Source: CAYGVT01 sp964353355 (GTDB taxonomy: Archaea; Thermoplasmatota; DTKX01; GCA-020343715). Taken from it: 64,000 bases of DNA. The first letter of the stretch is position 1. The number at the start of each line of letters is the position of its first letter. The notes beneath the pieces are model-generated. The model saw only the letters and a list, made by a program, of their open reading frames with translations. It did no database searches and was not told where the DNA came from. The translations under genes were made by a program, and so were the position numbers. Positions 17,978-26,361 of this stretch are shown here, piece after piece. Location of the stretch: assembly GCA_964353355.1 (NCBI GenBank), contig CAYGVT010000017.1:51313-115312 (forward strand), written 5' to 3'.

Positions 17978-18256
17978 TTGGCTGAGGAATCACGCATATA
18001 CGTAATACCCCTCGGGCGCGTCCACGGCGTGCCGCACACCAAGCGCTCGCCGTACGCCATGAAGATCATCAGGCACTTCGTGGAGCGCCACATGAAGGTC
18101 GAGCCGGACGAGGAGATCGTCATCTCGCCCCTCGTCAACGAGGCCATCTGGGCCCGTGGCATCCAGAAGCCCCCACCCCGCATCCGGGTGAAGGTCTCGC
18201 GCCACGAGACCAAGGAGGGCAACCTCGTCGACGTGCAGCTCCCCGATGAGGAGTGA
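17978..18256 (+). CDS. rpl31e: Ribosomal protein L31e (eL31)
   Basis: A 92-residue large-subunit protein. Recognisable parts are RIYVIPLGRVHGVPHTKRSPYA near the start and the basic-to-acidic end PPPRIRVKVSRHETKEGNLVDVQLPDE. There is no ATG; translation should begin at TTG 17978, which has a strong Shine-Dalgarno sequence (aaaggagg, 17963-17970) 7 nt upstream. It lies between L39e and aIF6 in the standard order. Confidence 0.94.
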   Translation: MAEESRIYVIPLGRVHGVPHTKRSPYAMKIIRHFVERHMKVEPDEEIVISPLVNEAIWARGIQKPPPRIRVKVSRHETKEGNLVDVQLPDEE

Positions 18257-18274
18257 GCGGGGCGAGGCGATAGC

Positions 18275-18937
18275 TTGGGAGTCAGGCAGCTCGATATCGG
18301 CGGCAATCCCTACGTCGGCGTGAGGTGCGCCGCCTCGGAGACCCTCTGCCTGGCCCCCATGGACGCGACGGAGGCCGAGCTGCGCGCCATCGGCGAGGCG
18401 CTCGGCATCGAGGTCGTGCGCACGACCGTGGGCGGCACCAACCTCGTGGGCACCATGGTCGCGCTCAACTCGCGGGGCGCGGTCGTCGGCGACATCGCCA
18501 ACGAGGGCGAGCTGGCCCCCCTGCGCGCGCGCAGGAGGGTCCTCGTGCTCGAGGGCCGCCTCAACTGCGCGGGCAACCTCATCCTCACCAACGACGAGCA
18601 CGCGCTCCTGCACCCGCGCATCGGCAAGGACCTGGGCGAGCGCATCGCCGAGGCGCTCGGTGTGACGGTCGAGCGCGGCGACATCGCGGGCATGGGCGTC
18701 GTCGGCTCGGTCGCGACCGCCACGAACCGGGGCGTGCTCGTGCACCCCAAGGTCACGAAGGAGGAGCTCGAGCTCCTCCGCTCGTTCTTCGCGCTGCCGG
18801 TCGACATCGGCACGCTCAACTACGGCTCGCCGATGATCGGCGCGTGCGCGGTCGCCAACTCGAAGGGCTCGGTCACCGGCACCCCATCGACCGGCATAGA
18901 GCTGGGCCGGCTCGAGGACGCGCTGGGCCTCTTCTGA
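18275..18937 (+). CDS. eif6: Translation initiation factor 6 (aIF6)
   Basis: A 220-residue pentein-fold anti-association factor that binds the large ribosomal subunit at L23e/L14 and blocks joining of the small one. Family features run throughout: GNPYVGVRCAASETLCLAP, GGTNLVGTMVALNSRGAVV, LEGRLNCAGNLILTND and NYGSPMIGACAVANSKG. The start appears to be TTG 18275, 18 nt after L31e. It closes the ribosomal block. Confidence 0.95.
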   Translation: MGVRQLDIGGNPYVGVRCAASETLCLAPMDATEAELRAIGEALGIEVVRTTVGGTNLVGTMVALNSRGAVVGDIANEGELAPLRARRRVLVLEGRLNCAGNLILTNDEHALLHPRIGKDLGERIAEALGVTVERGDIAGMGVVGSVATATNRGVLVHPKVTKEELELLRSFFALPVDIGTLNYGSPMIGACAVANSKGSVTGTPSTGIELGRLEDALGLF

Positions 18938-19017
18938 GCGCACGGGGGCGACCCCCGCACCTCACGCCATCGGAGGGCGACCGAAGGCTTTTTCCACGCG
19001 GGCGCCCTCAACGGGCC

Positions 19018-19887
19018 GTGCAGCTCCTCGTGCTGGGCTCGGGACAGGACTGCGGCGTGCCGCACATCGGCTGCCGCTGCCGCAACTGCGAGGGCGCGAG
19101 GCGCGACCCTGCCCTGGCCCGCACGGGGCCGAGCGCCGCGCTCGTCGACGGGGCGGGGGGCATCGCATGGCTCATAGACGCCTCCCCCGACCTGCCGAGG
19201 CAGCTTTTGGCGCTGCAGGACGCCCTCGGAGCCCGCGTTGACGGGGCCGGCAGCAGCAGCCCCCGCTTCCCCGTGAAGGGCGTGCTGCTCACGCACGCCC
19301 ACGTCGGGCACTACTGGGGGCTCGGGTACCTGGGCAGGGAGGGACTCATGGTGCGCGAGCTGCCGGTGTACGGCACCTCGCGGATGGTGGGGTTCCTGAC
19401 GGCGAACAGGCCCTTCCGTGACCTTGTCGAGTGGGGCGTGCTCCGCCCCATCGTGGTCGCGCCGTCCGCGCCCGTGGAGCTCGCGCCCGGCCTCGTCGCG
19501 GTGCCTGAGCCGGTCCCCCACCGCGACGACCTCACCGACACGGTCGCCTGGGCCGTCGAGGGGCCGCGCGCGCGGGCGCTCTACATGCCCGACATCGACG
19601 AGCTCGACGGCCGGGCAGAGGGGCTCGTCGGGGCCGCGGACATCGCCCTCGTCGACGGGACCTTCTACAGGGACGGCGAGCTCCCGCCCGACGGCCGGAA
19701 GGTGCCCCACCCGCCAGTGGAGGCGTCCCTCGGGCGCCTGGAGCGCGCGCGCATCGGGGGCACGCGCGTCATCTACACGCACATCAACCACACGAATCCC
19801 CTGTGCGACCCCAGCTCGCCCGAGTCCGCGGAGGTGCGGCGGCGGGGCATGGGCGTGGCCCGGGACGGGATGGCGCTTCGGCTGTGA
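19018..19887 (+). CDS. PqqB-like metallo-beta-lactamase-fold hydrolase
   Basis: This 289-residue protein has the beta-lactamase-like fold of the PqqB/coenzyme-biosynthesis branch. The first metal motif is THAHVGHYWGLG (H-x-H-x-G-H, with Gly in place of the usual Asp), as in PqqB-like proteins. A cysteine-rich entry (CGVPHIGCRCRNCEGARRDP) may bind zinc. The end, TRVIYTHINHTNPL, supplies further His. GTG 19018 is chosen because an AT-rich ggcttttt element (~18986-18993) lies about 27 nt upstream, giving a leaderless start. No other pqq genes are nearby, so PQQ synthesis is not implied. Confidence 0.82.
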   Translation: MQLLVLGSGQDCGVPHIGCRCRNCEGARRDPALARTGPSAALVDGAGGIAWLIDASPDLPRQLLALQDALGARVDGAGSSSPRFPVKGVLLTHAHVGHYWGLGYLGREGLMVRELPVYGTSRMVGFLTANRPFRDLVEWGVLRPIVVAPSAPVELAPGLVAVPEPVPHRDDLTDTVAWAVEGPRARALYMPDIDELDGRAEGLVGAADIALVDGTFYRDGELPPDGRKVPHPPVEASLGRLERARIGGTRVIYTHINHTNPLCDPSSPESAEVRRRGMGVARDGMALRL

Positions 19888-19908
19888 GCGGGCCTTGCGG
19901 TCGCCGCA

Positions 19909-20565
19909 TCAGTGGGCGAAGACCCAGACGAGCAGATCATCCTCGAGGTCCGACGCGGTGAACTCCACCTCGGACCCGACGCGCACGATGCAGTTCGGGT
20001 CCTCGATGACGCTCAGGAACGGCTGCAGGTTGTTGATGGAGAGCGAGAGCCCGCCGACGCGGTAGTGCATCGGCACCGCGACCTTGGGATGGACCGCCTT
20101 CACGACCCGCCAGGCCGCAGGCGCGTCGATGGTGAAGATTCCACCGATGGGGACGAACAGCACGTCCACGGGGCCGATGTCGCGCAGCACGTCCTCGCCG
20201 AGCTCGTGCCCGAGGTCGCCCAGGTGGCAGAACCGCACGCCGCCGAGCTCGAACACGAACGCGGTGTTCCGGCCGCGGCTCTCGCCCCTGATGGCGTCGT
20301 GGAACGTGGGGACGGCCCTCGCGGAGAAGCGGCCGTCGGGCGTCCTGCCCGACTCGCGGAGCACGACGGTCGAGCCGGGCTTCTCGACGACGCGCGAGGC
20401 CGCGTGGTCGAAGTGGTCGTGCGACACGAGCACGACGTCCGCCCGCACCTTGGGCGCCGGGATGCCGAGGCTCTTGCCGTCGTGCGGGTCCGTGACGACG
20501 ACGAGGTCATCGGTGGTCACCTCGAAGCACGAGTGGCCGTGCCATCTCAGGTGCAACGTATCCAA
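19909..20565 (-). CDS. UPF0173-like metal-dependent hydrolase (MBL fold)
   Basis: A metallo-beta-lactamase-fold protein of about 218 residues, related to the UPF0173/UlaG-like group. It has the N-terminal LRWHGHSCFEV, the metal motif SHDHFDHA, and C-terminal FVPIGGIFTIDAPAA and PKVAVPMHYR. I chose TTG 20565 over TTG 20610 because it gives the family's usual N-terminus and has a Shine-Dalgarno sequence (gggaggg) 5 nt upstream. It converges on the PqqB-like gene with 21 nt between stops. The substrate is unknown. Confidence 0.85.
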   Translation of the reverse strand: MDTLHLRWHGHSCFEVTTDDLVVVTDPHDGKSLGIPAPKVRADVVLVSHDHFDHAASRVVEKPGSTVVLRESGRTPDGRFSARAVPTFHDAIRGESRGRNTAFVFELGGVRFCHLGDLGHELGEDVLRDIGPVDVLFVPIGGIFTIDAPAAWRVVKAVHPKVAVPMHYRVGGLSLSINNLQPFLSVIEDPNCIVRVGSEVEFTASDLEDDLLVWVFAH

Positions 20566-20890
20566 CGTCTCCCTCCCAGGGGGAACCGAGGGATGGGCAT
20601 GCCCGTTCAAAAGGATTTTGATTGAGCGATTGCGACGGGAGGGCGCGCCGACGAGCGCGGCGCGAGGTCGACGCGGTCCCCGTGGCGCGCCCCGGCGCGC
20701 GACGGCGCCGCGGCGCGACCCGGAATCGCCTCGACGGGAAACGGGGGTTTTATCGAGATATCGGCCGCGCGCGATTTAAGTTCGGGACGATAATGAAATG
20801 TATGGCCCAGAAAACGAATTTTTCTCACGTTCTCGTACGCAGGCCCGCGTGGGGACATTTTTAAATATCGAGAACTATTATTCTCCCTCC
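20566..20890. other. Intergenic region between the MBL hydrolase and arginine decarboxylase
   Basis: About 325 nt between divergent genes. The left end holds the AT-rich promoter of the hydrolase (around 20608-20635). The middle (20640-20750) is GC-rich with nothing recognised. The right part has two TATA-like elements, gatttaag (20772-20779) and ttttaaatatc (20858-20868). ATG 20798 follows the first and is in frame with the decarboxylase; ATG 20802 follows it and opens a 20-residue frame that ends at 20864. Confidence 0.6.
20858..20868 (+). promoter_or_regulatory. TATA box of arginine decarboxylase
   Basis: The AT-rich ttttaaatatc is centred ~27 nt upstream of ATG 20891, so the transcript should be leaderless or nearly so. 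Confidence 0.65.
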
Positions 20891-21373
20891 ATGGAGCAGT
20901 TCGTAGTTCCGAAAAATTTCTTCGTCACCGCGGGCGTCGCGCAGGACGGAGCTTCCGAGCTCAACGCCTTCGACATCGCCCTCAAGGACGCGGGCATCAC
21001 CCAGTGCAACCTAGTCAATGTCTCATCCATCCTGCCAGCGGAATGCGCGGAGATCCCTCCGCTCACCATCCCTGCCGGCGCCATCACCTACTGCGTGATG
21101 GCGAAGATGGCCGGCACCTCGGGCGAGCACATCGGGTGCGGCATCGGCTGGGCCTGGGGCACGACCCCGGAGGGCGGCAAGTACGGCATCGTCGCCGAGC
21201 ACCACGGCTACTGCGACGAGGAGTACACGGTGAAGAAGCTGCTCATCAAGATGAAGCGGATGGCAGAGGTCCGGAAGCTCACGCTCACCGAGACCAAGAC
21301 CTGCATCCGCTCGCTCGAGGTCAAGGAGAGCAAGTACGGGTGCGTCGTTACCGCGCTGGTCTACACGAACTGA
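20891..21373 (+). CDS. pdaD: Pyruvoyl-dependent arginine decarboxylase
   Basis: Converts arginine to agmatine, the precursor for polyamines and also the substrate of the TiaS enzyme encoded 2.8 kb downstream. The 160-residue proenzyme self-cleaves between two serines, Ser45 and Ser46 in LVNVSSILP, to form the pyruvoyl group. Other family marks are VPKNFFVTAGVAQ at the N-terminus, the GEHIGCGIGWAWG core and EHHGYCDEEY. ATG 20891 gives the usual length. An upstream in-frame ATG at 20798 would add 31 residues. Confidence 0.94.
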   Translation: MEQFVVPKNFFVTAGVAQDGASELNAFDIALKDAGITQCNLVNVSSILPAECAEIPPLTIPAGAITYCVMAKMAGTSGEHIGCGIGWAWGTTPEGGKYGIVAEHHGYCDEEYTVKKLLIKMKRMAEVRKLTLTETKTCIRSLEVKESKYGCVVTALVYTN

Positions 21374-21417
21374 CCCATCGCCCCTGACCCCGGGCCCCTG
21401 AGCGCATCGCCAACGAG

Positions 21418-23406
21418 CTAGCCCGGGCCATCCCCGCGCGGCGGAGGCCCGAAGAACCGCGTCGCGTCAAGCGCGACGTCCTGCGACGGCAGGAGCTCGG
21501 GCACGATGTCGCGGAACTGGGCCGCGCGCGAGTCGAGCACGACCCCCACGCCACGGTCGGTCGGGGTGCGTATGAGCCGGCCGAGCGACTGCATGAGCTT
21601 CCGGGTGGTCGGGGCCTTCACGGCGTACTCCCAGCCCTTGCCGAACCTCACCTCGTAGTAGTGGCGCATCGCCTTCTGGCGAGCGGTGGGCTTGGGGTAG
21701 GGGATGCCCACGACGACCGCGAGCTCGAGCGCCTCCCCCGGGAAGTCGAGCCCCTCCGACACGCGCCCGCCCACGACCGCGAGGAGGCAGCTGCCCTCGC
21801 CCTTGGGCGTGCGGAAGTCGTCGAGCATGCCCTCGAGGTCGGCCGTGGGCATGCCGCGCTCCTCGTCGTAGATGCGATGGCCCAGCCTGCCCGCGACACC
21901 GTCGCGGATGAACCGAGTCTTGAGGGCGAAGCTCGGGAAGAACACGACCGTGTTCCTCCCCACCGCGTTCGCGACCGCGACCGTGCGGTCCTCTATGCGG
22001 CCCACGAGGCCGGGGTCGCGCTGCACGTCCTCGAACCGCGTCGTGAGGTCCTGGGCGAACATGAGCGCGCGGTTGCCGGGGGGGAACGGCGAGGGCAGCG
22101 CGAGCTGGCGCGTCGCCTCCGGCAGCCCGATCGACGACACGTACTCGTCGAGCGGGCGCAGCGTGCCCGACATGTGCACGCTCGCGGCCACCTCGTGCAG
22201 CACTGAGCACGCGCGCGCGGGGTCCATGCAGTATCCCTCGAGCCAAGCCTCGCGCGGCTCGCCCTGCCTCTGGGGCGGCGGGCTCGCGACGAGCTTGACG
22301 TACTCCTCCGCGTCGAGCTCCATGAAGGCCGCGACGAAGTCGCCGGCGTGGAGCAGGTAGCTGCGGCCGAGGCGGCCGAGCTTGCGCCTCTGCTCCTTGA
22401 CTATCTCCCCGAGTGTCACGCAGTTGCGCGCCGCGAGCTGGACCTTCGTGGAGGTGAGGTGGAACCGGCCCATGAGCTCGGAGGAGAACGCGTCGGGCGG
22501 GATGAGCCCGTCCTCGTCCACGACGTACTCGTCCGAGAGGTCCTGCAGGATGGTCTCGAGCCCCTTGAGCAGCTCGTCGAGCGGGAGGCCGTCGACGACC
22601 TCGGGGTCCTTGAGCTCCACGGCGCACTCCTTGCGCGCCCGCTTGAGCGTCTCCACCGTGAGCGCCAGCGACGCGAGCTCGCGCGCGTAGTCGGGCAGGT
22701 TGTGCGCCTCGTCGACGATGACGACGAGGTCGCGCTCGTGGCATCCCATCCAGTCGAGCAGCATCCGGCGCGCGAAGGGGCTGAACAGGTAGATGTAGGG
22801 CGCCGTGACGACCTTGGCCTCCTTGAGCAGCTCCTTGGCCACCTCGTGCGCGCAGATGCCGCGCTCGCGGCAGTGGGCGATGAGCTCGGGCGCGGTGGGG
22901 AGCGCCTCGTGGGCCCACGCGACCGTGCGGGGCAGCTCCCACTCGAGCAGCCGCGCGTAGTGGGGGCAGGCGAGGGGGTCCTCCGCGCCCGCGTCGCGCG
23001 TGCGCGCCTTGCGGTCGGCGCACAGGCGCGAGAGCTCCTCCGAGGTGGCCGAGGCCAAGTCGGGGTCGCCCATCGCGAGGAAGCACATGTTGGCGCGGCC
23101 CTGGATGCCCGCGCCGAAGGTGCCGGGGCGGCGCCGCGCGAGCTGCCGCAGCTCGAGCATCACCTGCCGCTGCTGCGCGTTGGTGCGCGTGAGGTAGAGC
23201 ACGCGCAGAGCGTCGTCGCCGAGGGTGGCCGCGAGCGCGCCCGCGAGCGCGCAGACGGTCTTGCCGGTACCCGTGGGCGACTCGACCACCAGGTGGCCCC
23301 GTTCGACGGCCGCGTCGCGGACGGCGTCGGCAAGCTCGAGCTGGTGGGGCCTGGGCTCGTAGGGGAAGAGCTCCCCCGCCGCCAAGGGGGGCGTCGGCTC
23401 GCTCAC
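21418..23406 (-). CDS. XPD/Rad3-family DNA helicase
   Basis: An iron-sulfur superfamily 2 helicase of 662 residues, 5'-3' polarity by family. Walker A is ESPTGTGKT (42-50) and the Walker B box is IVDEAHN. Four cysteines between them, in ANMCFLAM, SRLCADRK, LACPHYAR and GICAHEV, match the FeS-cluster domain. C-terminal helicase motifs include VVGGRVSEGLDFPGE and MQSLGRLIRTPTDRGVGVVLDSR. It may act in repair alongside or apart from the UvrABC system also in this window. Only 82 nt separate it from the gene upstream on the same strand. Confidence 0.94.
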   Translation of the reverse strand: MSEPTPPLAAGELFPYEPRPHQLELADAVRDAAVERGHLVVESPTGTGKTVCALAGALAATLGDDALRVLYLTRTNAQQRQVMLELRQLARRRPGTFGAGIQGRANMCFLAMGDPDLASATSEELSRLCADRKARTRDAGAEDPLACPHYARLLEWELPRTVAWAHEALPTAPELIAHCRERGICAHEVAKELLKEAKVVTAPYIYLFSPFARRMLLDWMGCHERDLVVIVDEAHNLPDYARELASLALTVETLKRARKECAVELKDPEVVDGLPLDELLKGLETILQDLSDEYVVDEDGLIPPDAFSSELMGRFHLTSTKVQLAARNCVTLGEIVKEQRRKLGRLGRSYLLHAGDFVAAFMELDAEEYVKLVASPPPQRQGEPREAWLEGYCMDPARACSVLHEVAASVHMSGTLRPLDEYVSSIGLPEATRQLALPSPFPPGNRALMFAQDLTTRFEDVQRDPGLVGRIEDRTVAVANAVGRNTVVFFPSFALKTRFIRDGVAGRLGHRIYDEERGMPTADLEGMLDDFRTPKGEGSCLLAVVGGRVSEGLDFPGEALELAVVVGIPYPKPTARQKAMRHYYEVRFGKGWEYAVKAPTTRKLMQSLGRLIRTPTDRGVGVVLDSRAAQFRDIVPELLPSQDVALDATRFFGPPPRGDGPG

Positions 23407-23488
23407 GTGGGGGCGGAGCGCGCGCCCCCCCCAATAGGGTTCGCCCTGGGGGTGAGCGAAAGTGGGAACGCGGGCCGCGCACGGCGGC

Positions 23489-23896
23489 TCAGCGGTTGGA
23501 CCAGAGGTCCTCGGGGATCTCGTCGTAGACCGACGAGAGCTCCTCGTCGGTGCAGCGCTCGAGCTCGCACTCCTTGACGAGCTCGTCGATGCGGTCCTTG
23601 CGGAACAGCCAGTAGTGGATGCGCCACTCGCGGCCGTCGTAGAGGGTGGTCTCCTCGCGCTCGGTGACGAGCAGCCCGAGGTCCTCGAGCATGTAGAACG
23701 CGTCGCGGTCCTCCGGCTCGAGGATGTTGTCGATGATGGTGTCGTTGTAGCCGAAGAAGTTCATCACGTGGGTGGCCATCTGCTTGGCCGCCTCCGGCTT
23801 CAGGTCCTGCCGGTCGATGGACTTCATGATTGCCTTCGATAGCTGGTCAATCGTGAGGACGTTCGCGTCCTCCGGCTTGACAGCGATTCCAACCAT
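23489..23896 (-). CDS. DUF6015-like conserved archaeal protein
   Basis: A soluble protein of about 135 residues with a helical N-terminal half (LTIDQLSKAIMKSI) and a C-terminal winged-helix-like segment (FYMLEDLGLLVTEREETTLYDGREWRIHYW). It resembles the Thermoplasmata family DUF6015; that name is from memory and moderately sure. ATG 23896 is preferred: the frame extends to 23974, but that would place the start upstream of the TATA box (tttatatag, 23956-23964 on the minus strand). The function is unknown; it is divergent from tiaS. Confidence 0.78.
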   Translation of the reverse strand: MVGIAVKPEDANVLTIDQLSKAIMKSIDRQDLKPEAAKQMATHVMNFFGYNDTIIDNILEPEDRDAFYMLEDLGLLVTEREETTLYDGREWRIHYWLFRKDRIDELVKECELERCTDEELSSVYDEIPEDLWSNR

Positions 23897-23954
23897 GCGC
23901 ACATACTCCAGTAGGGGCTCGGGCCCCTGTCGGTACGGAATAGAGAAGGGAAGC

Positions 23955-23965
23955 CCTATATAAAC
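23955..23965 (-). promoter_or_regulatory. TATA box of the DUF6015-like gene
   Basis: The minus strand reads gtttatatagg, a strong archaeal TATA box. It predicts transcription starting near 23934 and a leader of ~38 nt before ATG 23896. Confidence 0.65.
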
Positions 23966-24130
23966 ATGTCGCATGACCCTTTCGTCGAGGCTAAACCCCG
24001 CGCGCGACCCTGGTCTCCCTTCTGGCAGACGGCGAACGCCGACGCGCCACCGAGCCAGGCTCCGGGGGCACCCCTACACGGCATGTCATGGTGCGGCACG
24101 ACCTCCGGTACCCGTGGCCGCGACCACCCA

Positions 24131-24163
24131 CATGCGCCCGCGCGCGCGGGCGCGCGCGCGGGG
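24131..24163. repeat. Alternating CG tract upstream of tiaS
   Basis: A stretch of almost uninterrupted alternating C and G just upstream of the tiaS TATA box. Alternating CG is the classic left-handed (Z) DNA-forming sequence and is also self-complementary. It could be a simple composition effect in this GC-rich genome. Confidence 0.5.
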
Positions 24164-24167
24164 AAGG

Positions 24168-24177
24168 TTCATATACC
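24168..24177 (+). promoter_or_regulatory. TATA box of tiaS
   Basis: The sequence ttcatatacc predicts transcription starting at about 24198-24203, coinciding with the start of homology of TiaS at GTA 24203. Confidence 0.6.
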
Positions 24178-24202
24178 GCCCTTTCCCTCGGGGGCGCGGG
24201 GG

Positions 24203-25564
24203 GTAACTGCCGCGTACATCGGCTTGGACGACACGGACTCGCTCAAGGGCGGGTGCACGACCCACGCGGCCTTCCAGCTGGCCCTCGAGCTCCGCCGCAG
24301 GCTCGGGCTCGCCCTCATCGAGCACCCCCGACTCGTGCGCCTCAACCCGACCAATCCCTGGAAGACGCGCGGCAACGCCGCGCTCGCGCTGCGAGTCGGG
24401 CGCCCCATGGGGGTGCCCAAGTCAATCGGCGCGTGGCGCGGCTCGCGCATCGAGATGTACCCCAAGGGCGAGGACGTGCCCCCGAGCGAGGAGGCGCTCG
24501 ACCTGGCCTGGTCCGTCGTCGGTGCGCTCACATGGCCCGAGGGCGACCGCACCAACCCAGGCATCGTCGTCATGGACCGGCCGGGCCCTGAGGCTTGGTA
24601 CCGCGAGGCGCTCCACACGCTTCTGGAGGTGGCGCCCGTCGAGGCGCGCCTGAGGGAGGCTCGCGCGCTCGTGCGCGGCGCCGGGAGCCGGCGTGGCATC
24701 ATCGGCGCATCGGCGGCCATCGCGTGGCCGTGCGAGCCGCACACCTGGGAGCTGCTCGCCTACCGCCCCAAGTCGAGGTGGGGCACCTCGCGCGAGGTCG
24801 ACCCCGCGTCGGTGCTGGAGATGCAGCGCGCCTTCCCGAGCACCTTCGACAGCTACGACGAGGAGAACGGGGAACCGACGATGGTCCCGTCGAGCCCCTG
24901 CCCGATCCTCTTCGGCATCCGCGGCATCGAGCCCCGGGACCTGCCGCGCGCGATGACCAAGGTCCGGTCCGAGCCGGCCGAGGGCTGGGCCGTGTTCCGC
25001 ACCAACCAGGGCACGGACGACCACATTGTCCCCAAGCCCCTGGGCGAGGCGCGCGCGCACGAGAGCGTGGCCGTCGTGGGCGTGGTCGCGGTCCAGCCCC
25101 GCACCATCAGGGGCGGGCATGTGCTGCTCGCGCTCGAGGACGGCGATGCGCGGCTCGACGTCGCGGCCTACGAGCCCACGAAGCGGTTCCGCGCCACCGT
25201 GCGCGCGCTGCGCCCCGGCGACCGCGTGGTCGCGTGCGGCAGCGTGCGCGACTCGCCCCCGACCGTCAACCTGGAGATGCTCCGTGTGCTGTCGATGGGC
25301 TCGGCCTCCGAGCACGTGAAGGTCGGCAACCCCAAGTGCCCCGAGTGCGGCAAGGCGATGAAGTCCGCGGGCAAGGGCGCGGGCTTCAGGTGCGCGCGGT
25401 GCGGCACGAAGGCGTCCGCGAGGGCGGGGATGTACGAGGACAGGCCGCGCGCCTTGGCACCGGGCTGGTACGAGGTCCCCACGGACGCGCGGCGGCACCT
25501 GGCACGTCCCCTCAGGCTTGGCGTGCGGCCCGAGCTGGACGAGTGGGCGCTCAGGCAGGCGTGA
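24203..25564 (+). CDS. tiaS: tRNA(Ile2) 2-agmatinylcytidine synthetase TiaS
   Basis: Attaches agmatine to C34 of tRNA-Ile(CAU) using ATP so that it reads AUA. The N-terminus TAAYIGLDDTDSLKGGCTTH is the family hallmark (IGxDDTDS). Next come SIGAWRG and the GASAAIAWP region, an OB-fold (VAVVGVVAVQPRTIRGGH) and a C-terminal zinc ribbon (CPECG...CARCG); about 453 residues. The start is odd: homology begins at GTA 24203, there is no ATG/GTG/TTG between the TATA box and that point, and the nearest upstream in-frame ATG (24083) lies before the TATA box. TTG 24224 would delete the first strand. Confidence 0.9.
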   Translation, partial: VTAAYIGLDDTDSLKGGCTTHAAFQLALELRRRLGLALIEHPRLVRLNPTNPWKTRGNAALALRVGRPMGVPKSIGAWRGSRIEMYPKGEDVPPSEEALDLAWSVVGALTWPEGDRTNPGIVVMDRPGPEAWYREALHTLLEVAPVEARLREARALVRGAGSRRGIIGASAAIAWPCEPHTWELLAYRPKSRWGTSREVDPASVLEMQRAFPSTFDSYDEENGEPTMVPSSPCPILFGIRGIEPRDLPRAMTKVRSEPAEGWAVFRTNQGTDDHIVPKPLGEARAHESVAVVGVVAVQPRTIRGGHVLLALEDGDARLDVAAYEPTKRFRATVRALRPGDRVVACGSVRDSPPTVNLEMLRVLSMGSASEHVKVGNPKCPECGKAMKSAGKGAGFRCARCGTKASARAGMYEDRPRALAPGWYEVPTDARRHLARPLRLGVRPELDEWALRQA

Positions 25565-25600
25565 AATCCGCGGCCGGGCGGGGCGGCCGGGGGCCGCGCC

Positions 25601-26209
25601 CTACGCCACGTTGAGGCCCAGGGCGAGCAGGAGCAGCGCGGCGCCGACGACGATGTTGAGGGCCGCGAAGGAGGTCTGGCCGGCCGGGGGCCCGTCCCCG
25701 ATGGCCCTGATGATGGCGCGCTCCACGTCGCTGTCGAACCGCTGCACTCCCGCCCTGCGGAACCTAACGACCGCGAAGCGGAGCGGCCTGTAGTACACGA
25801 CCTGGACGATGCCCTCGATGCCAGGCACGCTGAACATGGACACACGGCGGGCGCCGTCGCCGCCCGCATCGAACGTGAAGGACAGCTTCCGGGCGCTAAG
25901 GGTCTCCCTGATGGCGTCGAGCAGGCCGTAGCGCTCCACGTTGACCACCTGCAGGTCACCGAGCAGGAATTCCCACGAGATGACGAACGCGAGCCAGACG
26001 CTGATCCCCAGGGCTATGATCGGTCCGGGCAGCCCGCCCACACCTCCCTGGAAGAGGTCGGGGCCGAGGAGGAGCACTAGGAACACAATCGAGAATGGGA
26101 TGAGGTAGTATGTCGAGCGCAACGCGACGGGCCTCGGGCTGAACACGATGGCGCCGAGGACCACGAAGGTAAGGCCCGCGACGAGCAACGACCCCACGGC
26201 CGCGTCCAA
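25601..26209 (-). CDS. Membrane protein of unknown function
   Basis: About 202 residues with three N-terminal transmembrane helices (GSLLVAGLTFVVLGAIVF; LIPFSIVFLVLLLG; IIALGISVWLAFVISWEFLL), a soluble segment of ~80 residues, and a final C-terminal helix (NIVVGAALLLLALGL). TTG 26209 is chosen because a minus-strand TATA box (ctatatac) at 26233-26240 centres 26-27 nt upstream; the frame extends to 26464 but through the promoter. I do not recognise the family. It converges on tiaS. Confidence 0.65.
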   Translation of the reverse strand: MDAAVGSLLVAGLTFVVLGAIVFSPRPVALRSTYYLIPFSIVFLVLLLGPDLFQGGVGGLPGPIIALGISVWLAFVISWEFLLGDLQVVNVERYGLLDAIRETLSARKLSFTFDAGGDGARRVSMFSVPGIEGIVQVVYYRPLRFAVVRFRRAGVQRFDSDVERAIIRAIGDGPPAGQTSFAALNIVVGAALLLLALGLNVA

Positions 26210-26232
26210 GAGCGTTCGCCCCCTGGCGAGCC

Positions 26233-26240
26233 GTATATAG
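26233..26240 (-). promoter_or_regulatory. TATA box of the membrane protein gene at 25601-26209
   Basis: The + strand gtatatag (ctatatac on the minus strand) is centred ~27 nt from TTG 26209, which decides the start choice. Confidence 0.55.
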
Positions 26241-26361
26241 TGTACGTCCAGTGGTAAAAACCTTTCGATGGATTCCCGGTCTGGCCGGGTCGTGCGGGGC
26301 GTGCAGGGCCGTGCGAGAGGGTTATTAACCGGTGCCCCATTCACCCCCCCGGGTGCGTCAA

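Noticed and set aside
18325..19017. Extended upstream frame of the PqqB-like gene
   Set aside because: It overlaps aIF6 in a different frame and translates to R/A/G-rich filler; homology begins at GTG 19018.
19018..19887. PQQ biosynthesis locus
   Set aside because: Only the PqqB-like fold is present, with no pqqA, C, D or E nearby; the PqqB-like family is broad in archaea that do not make PQQ.
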